Source: Cryobacterium sp. N22 (GTDB taxonomy: Bacteria; Actinomycetota; Actinomycetes; Actinomycetales; Microbacteriaceae). From it: a stretch of DNA of 64,000 nucleotides. The notes beneath the pieces are model-generated. The model saw only the letters and a program-made list of their open reading frames with translations, searched no databases and was not told the DNA's origin. The stretch lies in assembly GCF_002929555.1 (NCBI RefSeq), contig NZ_PJJP01000039.1:682001-746000 (forward strand), read 5' to 3'. Position 1 is the first letter of the stretch, and every line of letters starts with the position of its first letter. Positions 26,110 through 34,737 of the stretch are shown here, piece after piece. Both the position numbers and the translations under genes were made by a program.

Positions 26110-27537
26110 CTAGTCTCCGCTCTGTGACGCGGCTGTCGCCGCATCTGTTCCCGGCCTGTTGGTCTCTACCCAACCGACCATATTGCGTTGCGGAGCCACG
26201 TTGATCGCGAGCGCCCCGGCCTGCACGTCCTTGCGGACCACAGTGCCGGCGCCCGTGTAGGCTCCGTCTCCGATTCTAATCGGCGCGACGAACACGTTGT
26301 GCGATCCGGTGCGCACATGGGACCCGATCACCGAGGGGTTCTTGTTCACGCCGTCGTAGTTCGCGAAGATCGTGCCTGCCCCGATGTTGGAGTGCACCCC
26401 GACCGTGGCATCGCCGACGTAGCTGAGGTGCGGCACCTTGCTGCCCTCACCGATGACGGCGTTCTTGGTCTCCACGAAGGTGCCGATCTTACCGTCGGCG
26501 CCCAGCCAGGTGCCCGGACGCAGGTAGGCGAACGGGCCCACGGTGGCGCCGGCGCCGATGACCGCGAGGGTGCCGTCGGTGCGCTTGACCGTGGCCCCCT
26601 CACCGATCTCGCAGTCGAGCAGGGTGGTGTCCGGGCCGATGATCGCACCGGTGGCCACCGTGGTGGAGCCGAGGATCTGGGTGCCGGGCAGCAGGGTCAC
26701 GTCGTTCGCGAGCGTGGCCTTGAGGTCGATCCAGGTGGTGGCCGGGTCCTGCACGGTCACGCCGGCCAGCTGCCAGCCCCGCACGATGACGGCGTTGAGC
26801 TTGGCGGCGGTGTCGCTGAGCTGCGCCCTGTCGTTGATGCCGGCGACGAGCCAGGCATCCGCCACCGGAACGGCGCGCACCTCTGACCCGGCGGCGCGGA
26901 GCAGACCGACCACGTCGGTGAGGTACTTCTCGCCCTGCACGTTGTCGGTGGTGAGCCGAGCCAACTGGTCGCGCAGTTCGGACAGGCCGAAGACGTAGAC
27001 GCCGGCGTTGATCTCGTCGACGGCGCGCTCGTCGTCGCTGGCGTCCTTGTGCTCCACGATCCGGTCGAAGGCGCCGTCGTCGCCGCGGATGATGCGGCCG
27101 TAGCCGGTGACATCGGTCGGGAACGCGGACAGCACGGTGGCGGACACCTCGGCGCGTTCGCGGTGCGCCTCGATGAAGTTGGTCAGGGTGGCGGCGTTCA
27201 GCAGCGGGACGTCACCGCTGATCACGAGCACGTCCCCGTCGAAGTCGGCGGGCAGCGCCGCGACGGCCTGCTCCACGGCGCGGCCGGTGCCGGGGATCTC
27301 GTCCTGGTCGACAAGCAGGCTCTCCGGCAGGTCGAGGGCAACAAGCTCGGCCAGACGCTCACGCTCGTGCCGCAGCACCGTGATCACGTGCGCGGCATCC
27401 AGTGCCCTCGCCGTGGCCAGCACGTGGCTGATGATCGGCAGCCCGGCGAGCGGATGCATGAGCTTCGGCAGGCTGGACTTCATGCGGGTGCCCTGGCCGG
27501 CGGCCAGCACGATGACGGCGAGGCGGGAATCTGTCAC
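26110..27537 (-). CDS. glmU: Bifunctional GlmU, UDP-GlcNAc synthesis
   Basis: Catalyses acetylation of glucosamine 1-phosphate and then uridylyl transfer to give UDP-GlcNAc, the precursor of peptidoglycan. The 475-residue product has the N-terminal uridylyltransferase Rossmann-like domain with LAAGQGTRMKSSLPK (residues 11-25) and VISGDVPLL. The C-terminal left-handed beta-helix acetyltransferase has hexapeptide repeats and the catalytic region FVETKNAVIGEGSKVPHLSY, YVGDATVG and NYDGVNK. The start is GTG with GAGGA upstream. tRNA-Gln lies 30 bases upstream on the same strand. Confidence 0.97.
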   Translation of the reverse strand: MTDSRLAVIVLAAGQGTRMKSSLPKLMHPLAGLPIISHVLATARALDAAHVITVLRHERERLAELVALDLPESLLVDQDEIPGTGRAVEQAVAALPADFDGDVLVISGDVPLLNAATLTNFIEAHRERAEVSATVLSAFPTDVTGYGRIIRGDDGAFDRIVEHKDASDDERAVDEINAGVYVFGLSELRDQLARLTTDNVQGEKYLTDVVGLLRAAGSEVRAVPVADAWLVAGINDRAQLSDTAAKLNAVIVRGWQLAGVTVQDPATTWIDLKATLANDVTLLPGTQILGSTTVATGAIIGPDTTLLDCEIGEGATVKRTDGTLAVIGAGATVGPFAYLRPGTWLGADGKIGTFVETKNAVIGEGSKVPHLSYVGDATVGVHSNIGAGTIFANYDGVNKNPSVIGSHVRTGSHNVFVAPIRIGDGAYTGAGTVVRKDVQAGALAINVAPQRNMVGWVETNRPGTDAATAASQSGD

Positions 27538-27567
27538 TGGGGTCCTCTCAACGGGTTCTCACACGAG

Positions 27568-27639
27568 CTCCGCCGCCAGGACTCGAACCTAGACCTAACA
27601 GCTCCAAAGGCTGTCGTGCTGCCATTACACCACGGCGGA
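27568..27639 (-). tRNA. tRNA-Gln(UUG)
   Basis: Seventy-two bases with a perfect 7-bp acceptor stem, anticodon stem ACAGC/GCTGT around loop CTTTGGA (anticodon UUG), and T-arm CTAGG-TTCGAGT-CCTGG. CCA is not encoded. It lies directly upstream of glmU. Confidence 0.95.
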
Positions 27640-27730
27640 TTGCGTCGGCTCGGGCCGGGCAACGGAGTCAAGTCTGCCAGAAGAGCGGACACCCTGCGTC
27701 ATCCGCGGTTTCCGGCGTCTGCGAAAACCG

Positions 27731-27736
27731 GATAAT
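27731..27736 (+). promoter_or_regulatory. -10 box GATAAT, 6 nt before marR-type ATG
   Basis: One base off TATAAT-type boxes and spaced as the other leaderless starts in this window. Confidence 0.45.
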
Positions 27737-27742
27737 GGACGA

Positions 27743-28234
27743 ATGCCTGCCAATGACGAAGTCGACCGGATCGTTGATGCCTGGTTGCGGGAGCGCCCCG
27801 ACCTCGACTTCGCTCCCCTCCAGGTCTTCTCCCGCGTCGCCCGGCTGAGCAAGCATCTGGACCGCGCCCGCCGCACCGCGTTCTCGCGATCCGAGCTGGA
27901 CTCCTGGGAATTCGACGTGCTGTCGGCGCTCCGCCGGGCCGGCGCACCGTTCGAGCTGAGCCCGAAGCTGCTGCTGCAGCAGACCCTGGTGTCCAGCGGC
28001 ACCATGACCAACCGCATCGACAGGCTGGTCGAACGCGGCCTGGTCACCCGGCGCACCGACCCCAACGACGGCCGCGGGATCTTCGTGGGCATGACCGCGG
28101 GCGGTCTGACCCGGGTGGATGCCGCCATCACCCGTCTGGTCGACGCCGAGGCCGCCCTCCTGGCCGGCCTGCCCCCGGCCGACCAGGAGCGCCTGGCCGC
28201 CCTCCTCCGCCGCCTCAGCCTGGACTTCGACTAG
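27743..28234 (+). CDS. MarR family transcriptional regulator
   Basis: A 163-residue winged helix dimer protein. N-terminal dimerisation helices are followed by the DNA-binding part: ELSPKLLLQQTLVSSGTMTN is the recognition helix region, and VERGLVTRRTDPNDGRGIFV is the wing with its typical DxR-type salt bridge. The C-terminal helix closes the dimer interface. Its stop shares a CTAG tetramer with the convergent metI stop. Position next to the methionine importer suggests, but does not show, that it controls it. Confidence 0.88.
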   Translation: MPANDEVDRIVDAWLRERPDLDFAPLQVFSRVARLSKHLDRARRTAFSRSELDSWEFDVLSALRRAGAPFELSPKLLLQQTLVSSGTMTNRIDRLVERGLVTRRTDPNDGRGIFVGMTAGGLTRVDAAITRLVDAEAALLAGLPPADQERLAALLRRLSLDFD

Positions 28235-28890
28235 CGGCGGAGGGCCTTGCGGGCCAGCCGGTTGCCGAGGAACTGCACAACCTGCACGAAGATGATGATC
28301 AGCAGCACGGCGGCCCAGGTGACGACGGGATCGAACTGGCGCCACCCGTAGAGCAGCGCGAACGCGCCCAGTCCGCCACCGCCGACGTAACCGGCGACCG
28401 CTGACATGTCCACGAGGGCCACGAAGATGAACGTGTAGCCCAGGATCAGCGGGCCCAGCGCCTCAGGCAGCAGCACCGTGAAGATGATGCGCACGGGCCC
28501 GGCACCGACGCTGCGGGCCGCTTCGATCACGCCGGGCGTCACGGTGAGCAGGTTCTGCTCCACGATGCGCGCCATCGCGAACATCGCCGCGAGGGCGATC
28601 GTGAAGATCATCGCGTTGTTGCCGATACCGGTGCCCACCACGGCGCGGGTGAGCGGTTGCACGGCGGCCAGGAAGATGATGAACGGGATCGGCCTGATGG
28701 TGTTCACCAGAACGTTGAGCACGCCGAACACCGGCCGGTTGGCCAGGATGCTGCCCGCCCGGGTGAGATAGAGGCCCAGGCCCACGACCAGGCCGCCGAA
28801 CCCGCCGAGGAGCAGGGTGAGCCCCACGATGTACAGGGTCTCGCCGGTGGCCTTCCAGAATTCGGGCAGCAGGTTGATCAGGGAGTCCAT
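28231..28890 (-). CDS. metI: Methionine ABC transporter permease
   Basis: Five-helix inner membrane permease of 219 residues, forming a homodimer with two MetN subunits. The MetI pattern is clear: ETLYIVGLTLLLGG near the start, NTIRPIPFIIFLAA, and the coupling-helix EAA region ARSVGAGPVRIIFTVLLPEA near residue 125. The gene begins two bases after metN ends. The stop codon overlaps the convergent MarR gene stop within a shared CTAG. Confidence 0.93.
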   Translation of the reverse strand: MDSLINLLPEFWKATGETLYIVGLTLLLGGFGGLVVGLGLYLTRAGSILANRPVFGVLNVLVNTIRPIPFIIFLAAVQPLTRAVVGTGIGNNAMIFTIALAAMFAMARIVEQNLLTVTPGVIEAARSVGAGPVRIIFTVLLPEALGPLILGYTFIFVALVDMSAVAGYVGGGGLGAFALLYGWRQFDPVVTWAAVLLIIIFVQVVQFLGNRLARKALRR

Positions 28891-28892
28891 GG

Positions 28893-29933
28893 TCAGCGCA
28901 CCTCGGTGACTGTCGTGAGCGCGCGCACCCTGTCGAGCGCGGCGTCGATGGTCACGTCGTCGCCGGTCAGCGCGAGGGTGAGGTGCCCGAACGGGCGCCC
29001 CTGGATTTCGTTGATGCCGCCGTAGACGACCTGGAACGCGATGCCGTCGCGGGACAGTTCGCCGAACACCTGGGTCTGGTCGACGGTGTCGCTGCGGAAC
29101 GCGAGAGTCACGATGCGGCCGGTGTGCCTGGCCCTGAGGACCTCCAGCTCGGGCCTGGACGGCAGCCCCTTCACCACCGTCGAGACGAAACGGGCGGATG
29201 CGGCCTGCTGCGGATTCGAGAACACGTCGAACACGTCGCCGCGTTCGATGATGCGGCCCTGGTCCATTACGGCGACCTTGGTGGCCAGCGTCTGGATGAC
29301 ATCCATCTCGTGGGTGATGACGATGATGGTGACGCCGAACTCGCGGTTGACCCGTTTGAGCAGCTCGAGGACCTCGTGGGTGGTCTCGGGGTCGAGGGCG
29401 CTGGTGGCCTCGTCGGCCAGCAGCAGCGCCGGCGACGAGGCGAGGGCGCGGGCGATGCCCACCCGCTGCTTCTGCCCACCGGAGAGCTGGTCCGGGTAGG
29501 CGCCGGCCTTGTCGGCCAGCCCCACGAAGTCGAGCATCTCGGCGACCCGTGTGGTGCGGTCGGCCTTCTCGCGGCCGGCCACCTCGAGCGGATACGCCAC
29601 GTTGCGGGCGACGGTGCGGGAGTTCAGCAGGTTGAACTGCTGGAAGATCATCCCGATACCCAGTCGCACCGGACGTAGTTCGCGTTCGGGCAGCTGAGCC
29701 ACGTCGCGGCCGTCGATGAGGATCTCGCCGGCGGTGGACCGCTCGAGCACGTTCACCAGGCGTACCAGGGTACTCTTGCCCGCTCCCGAGTAGCCGATGA
29801 TGCCGTAGACGTCGCCGGCGTCGATGCTGATGCTCACGTCGTCGATCGCCGTCACATCCGGGGCGCCCTTGACGGTGGCCGGGTACACCTTGCTGACGTT
29901 GCGGAGTTCAACGAGTGGGGTTGGAGCGGTCAT
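28893..29933 (-). CDS. metN: Methionine ABC transporter ATPase with NIL domain
   Basis: ATP-binding subunit of 346 residues. Walker A is GYSGAGKST (residues about 45-53), then the Q-loop [11 protein letters not shown], signature [15 protein letters not shown], Walker [13 protein letters not shown] and switch His in ITHEMD. The C-terminal 100 residues form the NIL domain ([20 protein letters not shown]), which binds methionine and inhibits transport when the amino acid is plentiful. GAAGGA precedes the ATG. A strong hairpin separates it from metQ, which may lower metNI expression relative to the binding protein. Confidence 0.96.
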   Translation of the reverse strand: MTAPTPLVELRNVSKVYPATVKGAPDVTAIDDVSISIDAGDVYGIIGYSGAGKSTLVRLVNVLERSTAGEILIDGRDVAQLPERELRPVRLGIGMIFQQFNLLNSRTVARNVAYPLEVAGREKADRTTRVAEMLDFVGLADKAGAYPDQLSGGQKQRVGIARALASSPALLLADEATSALDPETTHEVLELLKRVNREFGVTIIVITHEMDVIQTLATKVAVMDQGRIIERGDVFDVFSNPQQAASARFVSTVVKGLPSRPELEVLRARHTGRIVTLAFRSDTVDQTQVFGELSRDGIAFQVVYGGINEIQGRPFGHLTLALTGDDVTIDAALDRVRALTTVTEVR

Positions 29934-29960
29934 GCAGATCCTTCGGTTGAAACGGGGAAA

Positions 29961-29995
29961 GGCCGGCCGCGCCTCACGGGGAGGAGCGGCCGGCC
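29961..29995 (-). terminator. Intercistronic hairpin between metQ and metN
   Basis: A perfect 10-bp stem (GGCCGGCCGC with its complement) around a 15-base loop, followed by TTTCCCC on the minus strand. It may terminate part of the transcripts after metQ or protect its 3' end. Confidence 0.6.
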
Positions 29996-30004
29996 GGGGA
30001 CTGC

Positions 30005-30898
30005 CTACTTCTGTGCTGCGGTGTCCTTCTCGACCTTGGCCAGGGCCGACTGGAGGTCGGCGGGCGGCGTGGTGGCCAGAACCGCGGAGTTGCCGGAGAC
30101 CTCGAGCAGGCCGTCGGTGACGGCCGTCGTGGTCTGGAAGATGTCGACGAGCTTGGCGTAGGTCTCGTTGTCCTTGTCTTCGGCGCGCACGGCGAACACG
30201 TTCACGTAGGGCAGCGCGGATTCGTCGGAGGGGTCGTCCTTGATGAGGGCGTCCTCGAACTTGAGGCCGGCCTTCTCCACGAAGTCGTTGTTGATGATCG
30301 CGGCATCCACGTCGGGCAGCGACGTCGCGGTGAGGGACGGCTCGAGCGCGGTGACGGTGACCTTGGACTTCTCGGTGTCGACGTCGTCGAGGGTGGAGAA
30401 GATCGTGCCGCCGTCCTTGAGGGTCAGCAGGTCGGCGCTCTGCAGCACGAGCAGCGCGCGGGCCAGGTTGCTCGCGTCGTTGGGCACGGCGACGGTGTCG
30501 CCCTTGCCCAGGTCGGCCACGTCGGTGACCTTGGTGGAGTACAGGCCGAGCGGGTAGATGGCCGTGGCGCCGATGGGCGTGAGGTCTTCGCCGCTGGAGA
30601 CGTTGTAGTCGGCCAGGTAGACCAGGTGCTGGAACTGGTTGATGTCGATGTCGCCGTTGGTCAGGGCGGGGTTGGGCTGGTTGTAGTCGGCGAAGTCGAC
30701 GACCTCAACGGTGATGCCCTCTTCGGCGGCAGCCTCGGTGTAGTCGGCCCAGTACGGGTCACTGGCCCCGACGACACCGATCTTCACGGTCTCGTCTTCG
30801 CCGCCGCCGGCGCCACCGGCGCAGCCGGCGAGCAGGGTGACGCTGGCGCCGAGCGCCAGGGCGGCCAGGATGCTCTTCTTCGTTGTGATGTTCTTCAC
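30005..30898 (-). CDS. metQ: Methionine-binding lipoprotein MetQ
   Basis: Substrate-binding lipoprotein of the methionine importer, 297 residues. It has a basic N-terminus (KNITTKKS), a hydrophobic segment and the lipobox LLAGC, followed by a Gly-rich linker. The NlpA fold shows KIGVVGASDPYW, GDIDINQFQHLVYLADYN (ligand contacts) and VAVPNDASNLARALLVLQ. I prefer the GTG at 30898 because GGAG lies nine bases upstream; a GTG at 30913 would add five residues. First gene of metQ-metN-metI. Confidence 0.94.
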   Translation of the reverse strand: MKNITTKKSILAALALGASVTLLAGCAGGAGGGEDETVKIGVVGASDPYWADYTEAAAEEGITVEVVDFADYNQPNPALTNGDIDINQFQHLVYLADYNVSSGEDLTPIGATAIYPLGLYSTKVTDVADLGKGDTVAVPNDASNLARALLVLQSADLLTLKDGGTIFSTLDDVDTEKSKVTVTALEPSLTATSLPDVDAAIINNDFVEKAGLKFEDALIKDDPSDESALPYVNVFAVRAEDKDNETYAKLVDIFQTTTAVTDGLLEVSGNSAVLATTPPADLQSALAKVEKDTAAQK

Positions 30899-30913
30899 GC
30901 TGGTGTTCTCCAC

Positions 30914-31026
30914 GTCTCGTTCGCTGTGTGTGCGCGGGTCACGACGAAGTGTTCACAGGCACAGGCAACCACGGACTTCGCGTGGGGGTTCTGTGCCGCA
31001 GCATCGCGTGGCACTCTTCTACGGTA
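30914..31026 (-). promoter_or_regulatory. metQ leader with two short hairpins
   Basis: A TACCGT box (31026-31021 on the minus strand) would start a leader of about 110 nt containing a GTGCC/GGCAC stem and a CCACG/CGTGG stem. I see no match to the SAM riboswitch cores known to me, so its role is open. Confidence 0.3.
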
Positions 31027-31088
31027 GCCGCAGCTCGGTCGAGCCGTGGGCCGCTCGGACACGAAACGTCACAGAAACTTCGACGAAA

Positions 31089-31122
31089 GCCGCCCAGTCA
31101 CAGAATCTGCGAGCTGGGCGGC
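31089..31122 (-). terminator. Terminator hairpin after the ABC-F gene
   Basis: A 9-bp stem (GCCGCCCAG with its complement) whose 16-base interior can extend the helix with one mismatch, followed by TTTC on the minus strand; about 40 bases past the stop. Confidence 0.7.
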
Positions 31123-31162
31123 GGTTCGAGCAACCGGGGGTGCCGGCGGTGACGCTGATGAC

Positions 31163-32968
31163 CTACTTTTCGAGCAGCACCGAGAGTTCCACCCACCGGG
31201 TTTCGAAGCCGGCGACGGCGTCTTCGGCCGCGGCGACCTCGGCCTGGAGTGCGCCCAGTCCGGTGTAGTCGCTCTGGTCGTGCGCGGCGAGGGCGTTGTG
31301 CAGGTCCTTGATCTTGGCCTGTTGCTTGGCGACCTTGCGGTCGATGGAGGCGAGTTCCTTCTGCGCGTTGCGCAGCTCGGCGCCGCCGAGCGCCGGCTTG
31401 CCGGAGCCCTTGGCGGTGGCGGACGTCGGCGACGCCGCATCCGCCGTGAAGGAGCCGCCGGCGACCTGGCGCTTGCGCAGCTCGAGGTACTGGTCCACGC
31501 CGCCGGGCAGGTGGTGGAAACCGCCGTCGGAGACCGCGTACTGGTTGTCGGTGACGCGCTCGATCAGGTACCTGTCGTGCGAGACGACGAGCAGGGTGCC
31601 GGGGAAGGAGTCGAGCAGGTCTTCCATGGCCGCGAGCATGTCGGTGTCCAGGTCGTTGGTGGGCTCGTCGAGGATCAGCACGTTCGGCTCGTCCAGCACG
31701 ATCAGCAGCAGCTGCAGGCGGCGCTTCTGGCCACCTGAGAGGTCCTTGACCTGGGTGGAGAGCTGGGCGCTCATGAAGCCCATCCGCTCGAGCATCTGGC
31801 CGGGCGTGATCTCCTTGCCACCGGCCATGTACGAGGTGCGCTGGCGGGCGATGACGTCGCTGACCCTGTCGTTGCGGATGTCGTCGAGCTCGAACAGCTG
31901 CTGGGTGAGCACGGCGACCTTGATGGTCTTGCCGCGCTTGACCTTGCCGCTGTCGGGCGTGAGGGTGCCGGCCACGAGGTTGAGCAGGGTCGACTTGCCG
32001 GCGCCGTTGACACCGAGGATGCCGGTGCGCTCACCCGGTGCGATCAGCCAGGTGATGCCGTTGAGCACGGTCTTCTCACCGAAGGTGACGGAGACGTCGA
32101 CGAGGTCGACGACGTCCTTGCCCAGGCGCTGCATCGCCATCGACTGCATCGACACGGTGTCGCGGGGCGGCGGCTCGTTCTCGATCAGTTCGTTGGCGGC
32201 GTCGATGCGGAACTTGGGCTTGGCGGTGCGGGCGGGGGCGCCGCGGCGCAGCCACGCCAGCTCCTTCTTCATCAGGTTCTGGCGCTTGCCCTCCATCACG
32301 GCGCTCATCCGGTCGCGTTCGACGCGCTGCAGGATATACGCGGCGTAACCGCCCTCGAAGGGTTCGATCAGGCGGTCGTGCACCTCCCAGGTCATGTTGC
32401 AGACCTCGTCGAGGAACCACCGGTCGTGGGTGACGACCACGAGGCCGCCGGAGTTCTGGGCCCAACGGTTCTTGAGGTGGCCGGCGAGCCAGGCGATGCC
32501 TTCGACGTCGAGGTGGTTGGTGGGCTCATCGAGGAAGACCACATCGTGGTCGCCGATGAGCACCTGGGCGAGGGCCACCCGGCGGCGCTGGCCACCGGAG
32601 AGGTCATCGACGAGGGTGTCCCAGGGGATGTCGCGCACGAGGCCCGCGATCACGTCGCGTACCTTCGAGTCGCCGGCCCAGACGTGCTCGTCGATGCCGC
32701 CGACGATGGTGTGACCCACCGTCTGGCCGTTGACGAGGTCGTCGGACTGGTCGAGGACGCCGATGGTGACGCCGCGCCGGCGGGTCACCCGGCCGGAATC
32801 GGGCTCCATGCGGCCGGCGAGCAGGCGCAGGAGGGTGGACTTGCCGTCGCCGTTGCGGCCGACGATGCCAATGCGGTCACCCTCGTTCAGTCCGGCGGTG
32901 ACGCTGTCGAAGATGACGCGGGTGGGAAATTCAAGGTGCAGGGACTCGGCCCCGAGCAAATGTGCCAT
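31163..32968 (-). CDS. ABC-F family ATPase (Uup-like)
   Basis: Soluble protein of 601 residues with two ATP-binding cassettes and no membrane part; ABC-F proteins act on the ribosome. Cassette 1 has GRNGDGKSTLLRLL (residues about 38-51), LSGGQRRRVALAQ and DEPTNHLD. Cassette 2 has GVNGAGKSTLLNL, LSGGQKRRLQLLL and DEPTNDLD. The linker is basic and Arg-rich. The C-terminus is a coiled coil (AELRNAQKELASIDRKVAKQ onward), as in Uup. The ATG at 32968 begins MAHLLGAESL, a natural start; a longer frame to 33214 runs into the repeat array and is rejected. TAGGCT lies eight bases upstream at 32977-32982. Confidence 0.94.
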   Translation of the reverse strand: MAHLLGAESLHLEFPTRVIFDSVTAGLNEGDRIGIVGRNGDGKSTLLRLLAGRMEPDSGRVTRRRGVTIGVLDQSDDLVNGQTVGHTIVGGIDEHVWAGDSKVRDVIAGLVRDIPWDTLVDDLSGGQRRRVALAQVLIGDHDVVFLDEPTNHLDVEGIAWLAGHLKNRWAQNSGGLVVVTHDRWFLDEVCNMTWEVHDRLIEPFEGGYAAYILQRVERDRMSAVMEGKRQNLMKKELAWLRRGAPARTAKPKFRIDAANELIENEPPPRDTVSMQSMAMQRLGKDVVDLVDVSVTFGEKTVLNGITWLIAPGERTGILGVNGAGKSTLLNLVAGTLTPDSGKVKRGKTIKVAVLTQQLFELDDIRNDRVSDVIARQRTSYMAGGKEITPGQMLERMGFMSAQLSTQVKDLSGGQKRRLQLLLIVLDEPNVLILDEPTNDLDTDMLAAMEDLLDSFPGTLLVVSHDRYLIERVTDNQYAVSDGGFHHLPGGVDQYLELRKRQVAGGSFTADAASPTSATAKGSGKPALGGAELRNAQKELASIDRKVAKQQAKIKDLHNALAAHDQSDYTGLGALQAEVAAAEDAVAGFETRWVELSVLLEK

Positions 32969-33044
32969 AGGGTTCGAGCCTATCCCCCGCAGCTGAGCGC
33001 CAGTACCGCCGCTTCCGGCGCCCACGCCCGCCCTCGCGCCCCAT

Positions 33045-33772
33045 CCACTGATCGAGCCTGTCGAGATCCCGCAAGACATCCCACGGTCGCAACCCACCCG
33101 CTGATCGAGCCTGTCGAGATCCCGCGAGACGTCCCGCGGTCGCACCGGGTCACCAGGTCTCGACAAGCTCGACCAACGAGGCGGGCGCGCCCCGCAGGCC
33201 GGGTCGCGACCCATACGTTGATCGAGCCTGTCGAGATCCCGCTAGTCATCCCGTGATCGCGACCCATCCGCTGATCGAGCTTGTCGAGATCCCGCGAGAG
33301 GTCCCGCGGTCGCGACCAACGAGGCGGGCACGACACACAGGCCGGGTCACCAGGTCTCGACAAGCTCGACCAACGAGGCGGGCGCGCCCCGCAGGCCGGG
33401 TCACCAGGTCTCGACAAGCTCGACCAACGAGGCGGGCACGACAGACAGGCCGGGTCACCAGGTCTCGACAAGCTCGACCAACGAGGCGCGCACGACACAC
33501 AGGCCGGGTCACCAGGTCTCGACAAGCTCGACCAACGAGGCCGCCACGACACACAGGCCGGGTCACCAGGTCTCGACAAGCTCGACCAACGAGGCCGGCG
33601 CGCCCCGCAGGCCGGGTCGCGACCCATACGTTGATCGAGCCTGTCGAGATCCCGCGAGAGGTCCCGCGGTCGCGACCAACGAGGCGGGCACGACACACAG
33701 GCCGGGTCACCAGGTCTCGACGAGCTCGACCAACGGGGCGGGCGCGACACACAGCCCGGGTCGCGGCGCTCG
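33045..33772. repeat. Inverted and 54-bp tandem repeat array between ispE and the ABC-F gene
   Basis: No gene is supported between 32969 and 33789. The stretch holds five copies of GATCGAGCCTGTCGAGATCC (starting near 33050, 33103, 33220, 33273, 33633; one with TTG for CTG). It also holds seven copies of the near reverse complement CAGGTCTCGACAAGCTCGAC (33154, 33351, 33405, 33459, 33513, 33567, 33711). Those from 33351 to 33567 are spaced exactly 54 bp apart, with GACCAACGAGGC and CACACAGGCCGGGTCAC between the cores. The period is a multiple of three, so open frames run through both strands, but they encode only repeated Arg-rich peptides and are artefacts. Confidence 0.92.
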
Positions 33773-33789
33773 ACTACCGGCGGGGCGGG

Positions 33790-34725
33790 CTAGGAGGTGA
33801 GGATTCGGGCGCCGTGCACGGGGCCGGTGGCACGCACCACGTTCAGGCGGGCCGCGCTCAGCGCCACCGTGAGTTCGAGTCCGGCGTCCTGGTCCGGCAC
33901 GAGGAACGCCACGGTGGGACCTGACCCCGAGAGGATGCCGGCCAGCGCACCGTTGGCCTCGCCGAGCTCGAGCACCCGGCCCAGGCCGGGCGCCAGCTGC
34001 AGCGCCGGGGCCTGCAGGTCGTTGTGCATCGAGTTCGCCAGCATGGCCGGGTCCCCCGCGCGCAACGCCTGCAGCACGTCGGCGTCCACAGTGGGTTGCT
34101 GCGGGGCGGGGAAGATGTCCTGGGCGTGCCGGGTGCGGTGCCGGTCCAGCTCGCTGTAGACCGAGGGGGTCGACATGCCGAACTCGGCCAGCGCGAGCAC
34201 CCAGTGGAAGGTGCCCTTGGCCAGCGCGGGGCTCAGCTGGTCGCCGCGGCCGGTGCCGATGGCGGTGCCGCCGGTGAACGCGAACGGCACATCGGCACCG
34301 AGGGTGGCCGCGATCTTCAGCAGCTCCTCCTTGCTGAGTTCGGTCCCCCAGAGCGTGTCGCAGGCGAGCAGCGTGGCCGCGGCATCCGCAGAGCCGCCGC
34401 CCATGCCGCCGGCGATGGGCACGTTCTTGTCGATCTCGAGGTGCACCCCGCCGGTGTAGCCGGTGGCCCTGGCCAGCGCGCGGGCCGCCTTGATCGCGAG
34501 GTTGCTGTCGTCGACGGCCAGATCCGAGGAATCGACGGACCCGGTGAATTCGACGCTGAAGCCATCGGAAGCCGAGGCTCGCACGTCTTCGTAGAGGGAG
34601 ACGGCCTGGAATGCCGTGGCGAGATCGTGGTAGCCGTCGTCCATCACGGCTCCCACTTTGAGGAAGACGTTGATTTTGCCCGGTGCCCGCGCATGCACAA
34701 CCGGTGAGGTCGCCGTGGTGGTCAT
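33790..34725 (-). CDS. ispE: 4-diphosphocytidyl-2-C-methyl-D-erythritol kinase
   Basis: GHMP kinase of the MEP pathway that phosphorylates CDP-ME, on the way to isoprenoids. The 311-residue product has [12 protein letters not shown] near residue 13 (catalytic Lys), the ATP loop [18 protein letters not shown], and the C-terminal motif [12 protein letters not shown]. The ATG lies nine bases after the rsmA stop. TAGGTT (34732-34737), formed partly by that stop codon, stands six bases upstream, so ispE may have its own leaderless start inside the tatD-rsmA-ispE run. Confidence 0.95.
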   Translation of the reverse strand: MTTTATSPVVHARAPGKINVFLKVGAVMDDGYHDLATAFQAVSLYEDVRASASDGFSVEFTGSVDSSDLAVDDSNLAIKAARALARATGYTGGVHLEIDKNVPIAGGMGGGSADAAATLLACDTLWGTELSKEELLKIAATLGADVPFAFTGGTAIGTGRGDQLSPALAKGTFHWVLALAEFGMSTPSVYSELDRHRTRHAQDIFPAPQQPTVDADVLQALRAGDPAMLANSMHNDLQAPALQLAPGLGRVLELGEANGALAGILSGSGPTVAFLVPDQDAGLELTVALSAARLNVVRATGPVHGARILTS

Positions 34726-34731
34726 GTTCCT

Positions 34732-34737
34732 AACCTA
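34732..34737 (-). promoter_or_regulatory. -10 box TAGGTT, 6 nt before ispE ATG
   Basis: TANNNT hexamer overlapping the rsmA stop codon on the minus strand. Confidence 0.45.

Noticed and set aside
30899-31162. SAM riboswitch upstream of metQ
   Set aside because: I found short stems but none of the conserved SAM-binding core sequences.
33351-33620. CRISPR-like array
   Set aside because: The units are contiguous 54-bp tandem copies with no unique spacers, and no cas gene is present.
32980-33924. Long open frames on both strands through the repeat array (up to 256 codons)
   Set aside because: The 54-bp period is a multiple of three, so open frames follow automatically. The peptides are Arg-rich repeats without a start signal or homology.
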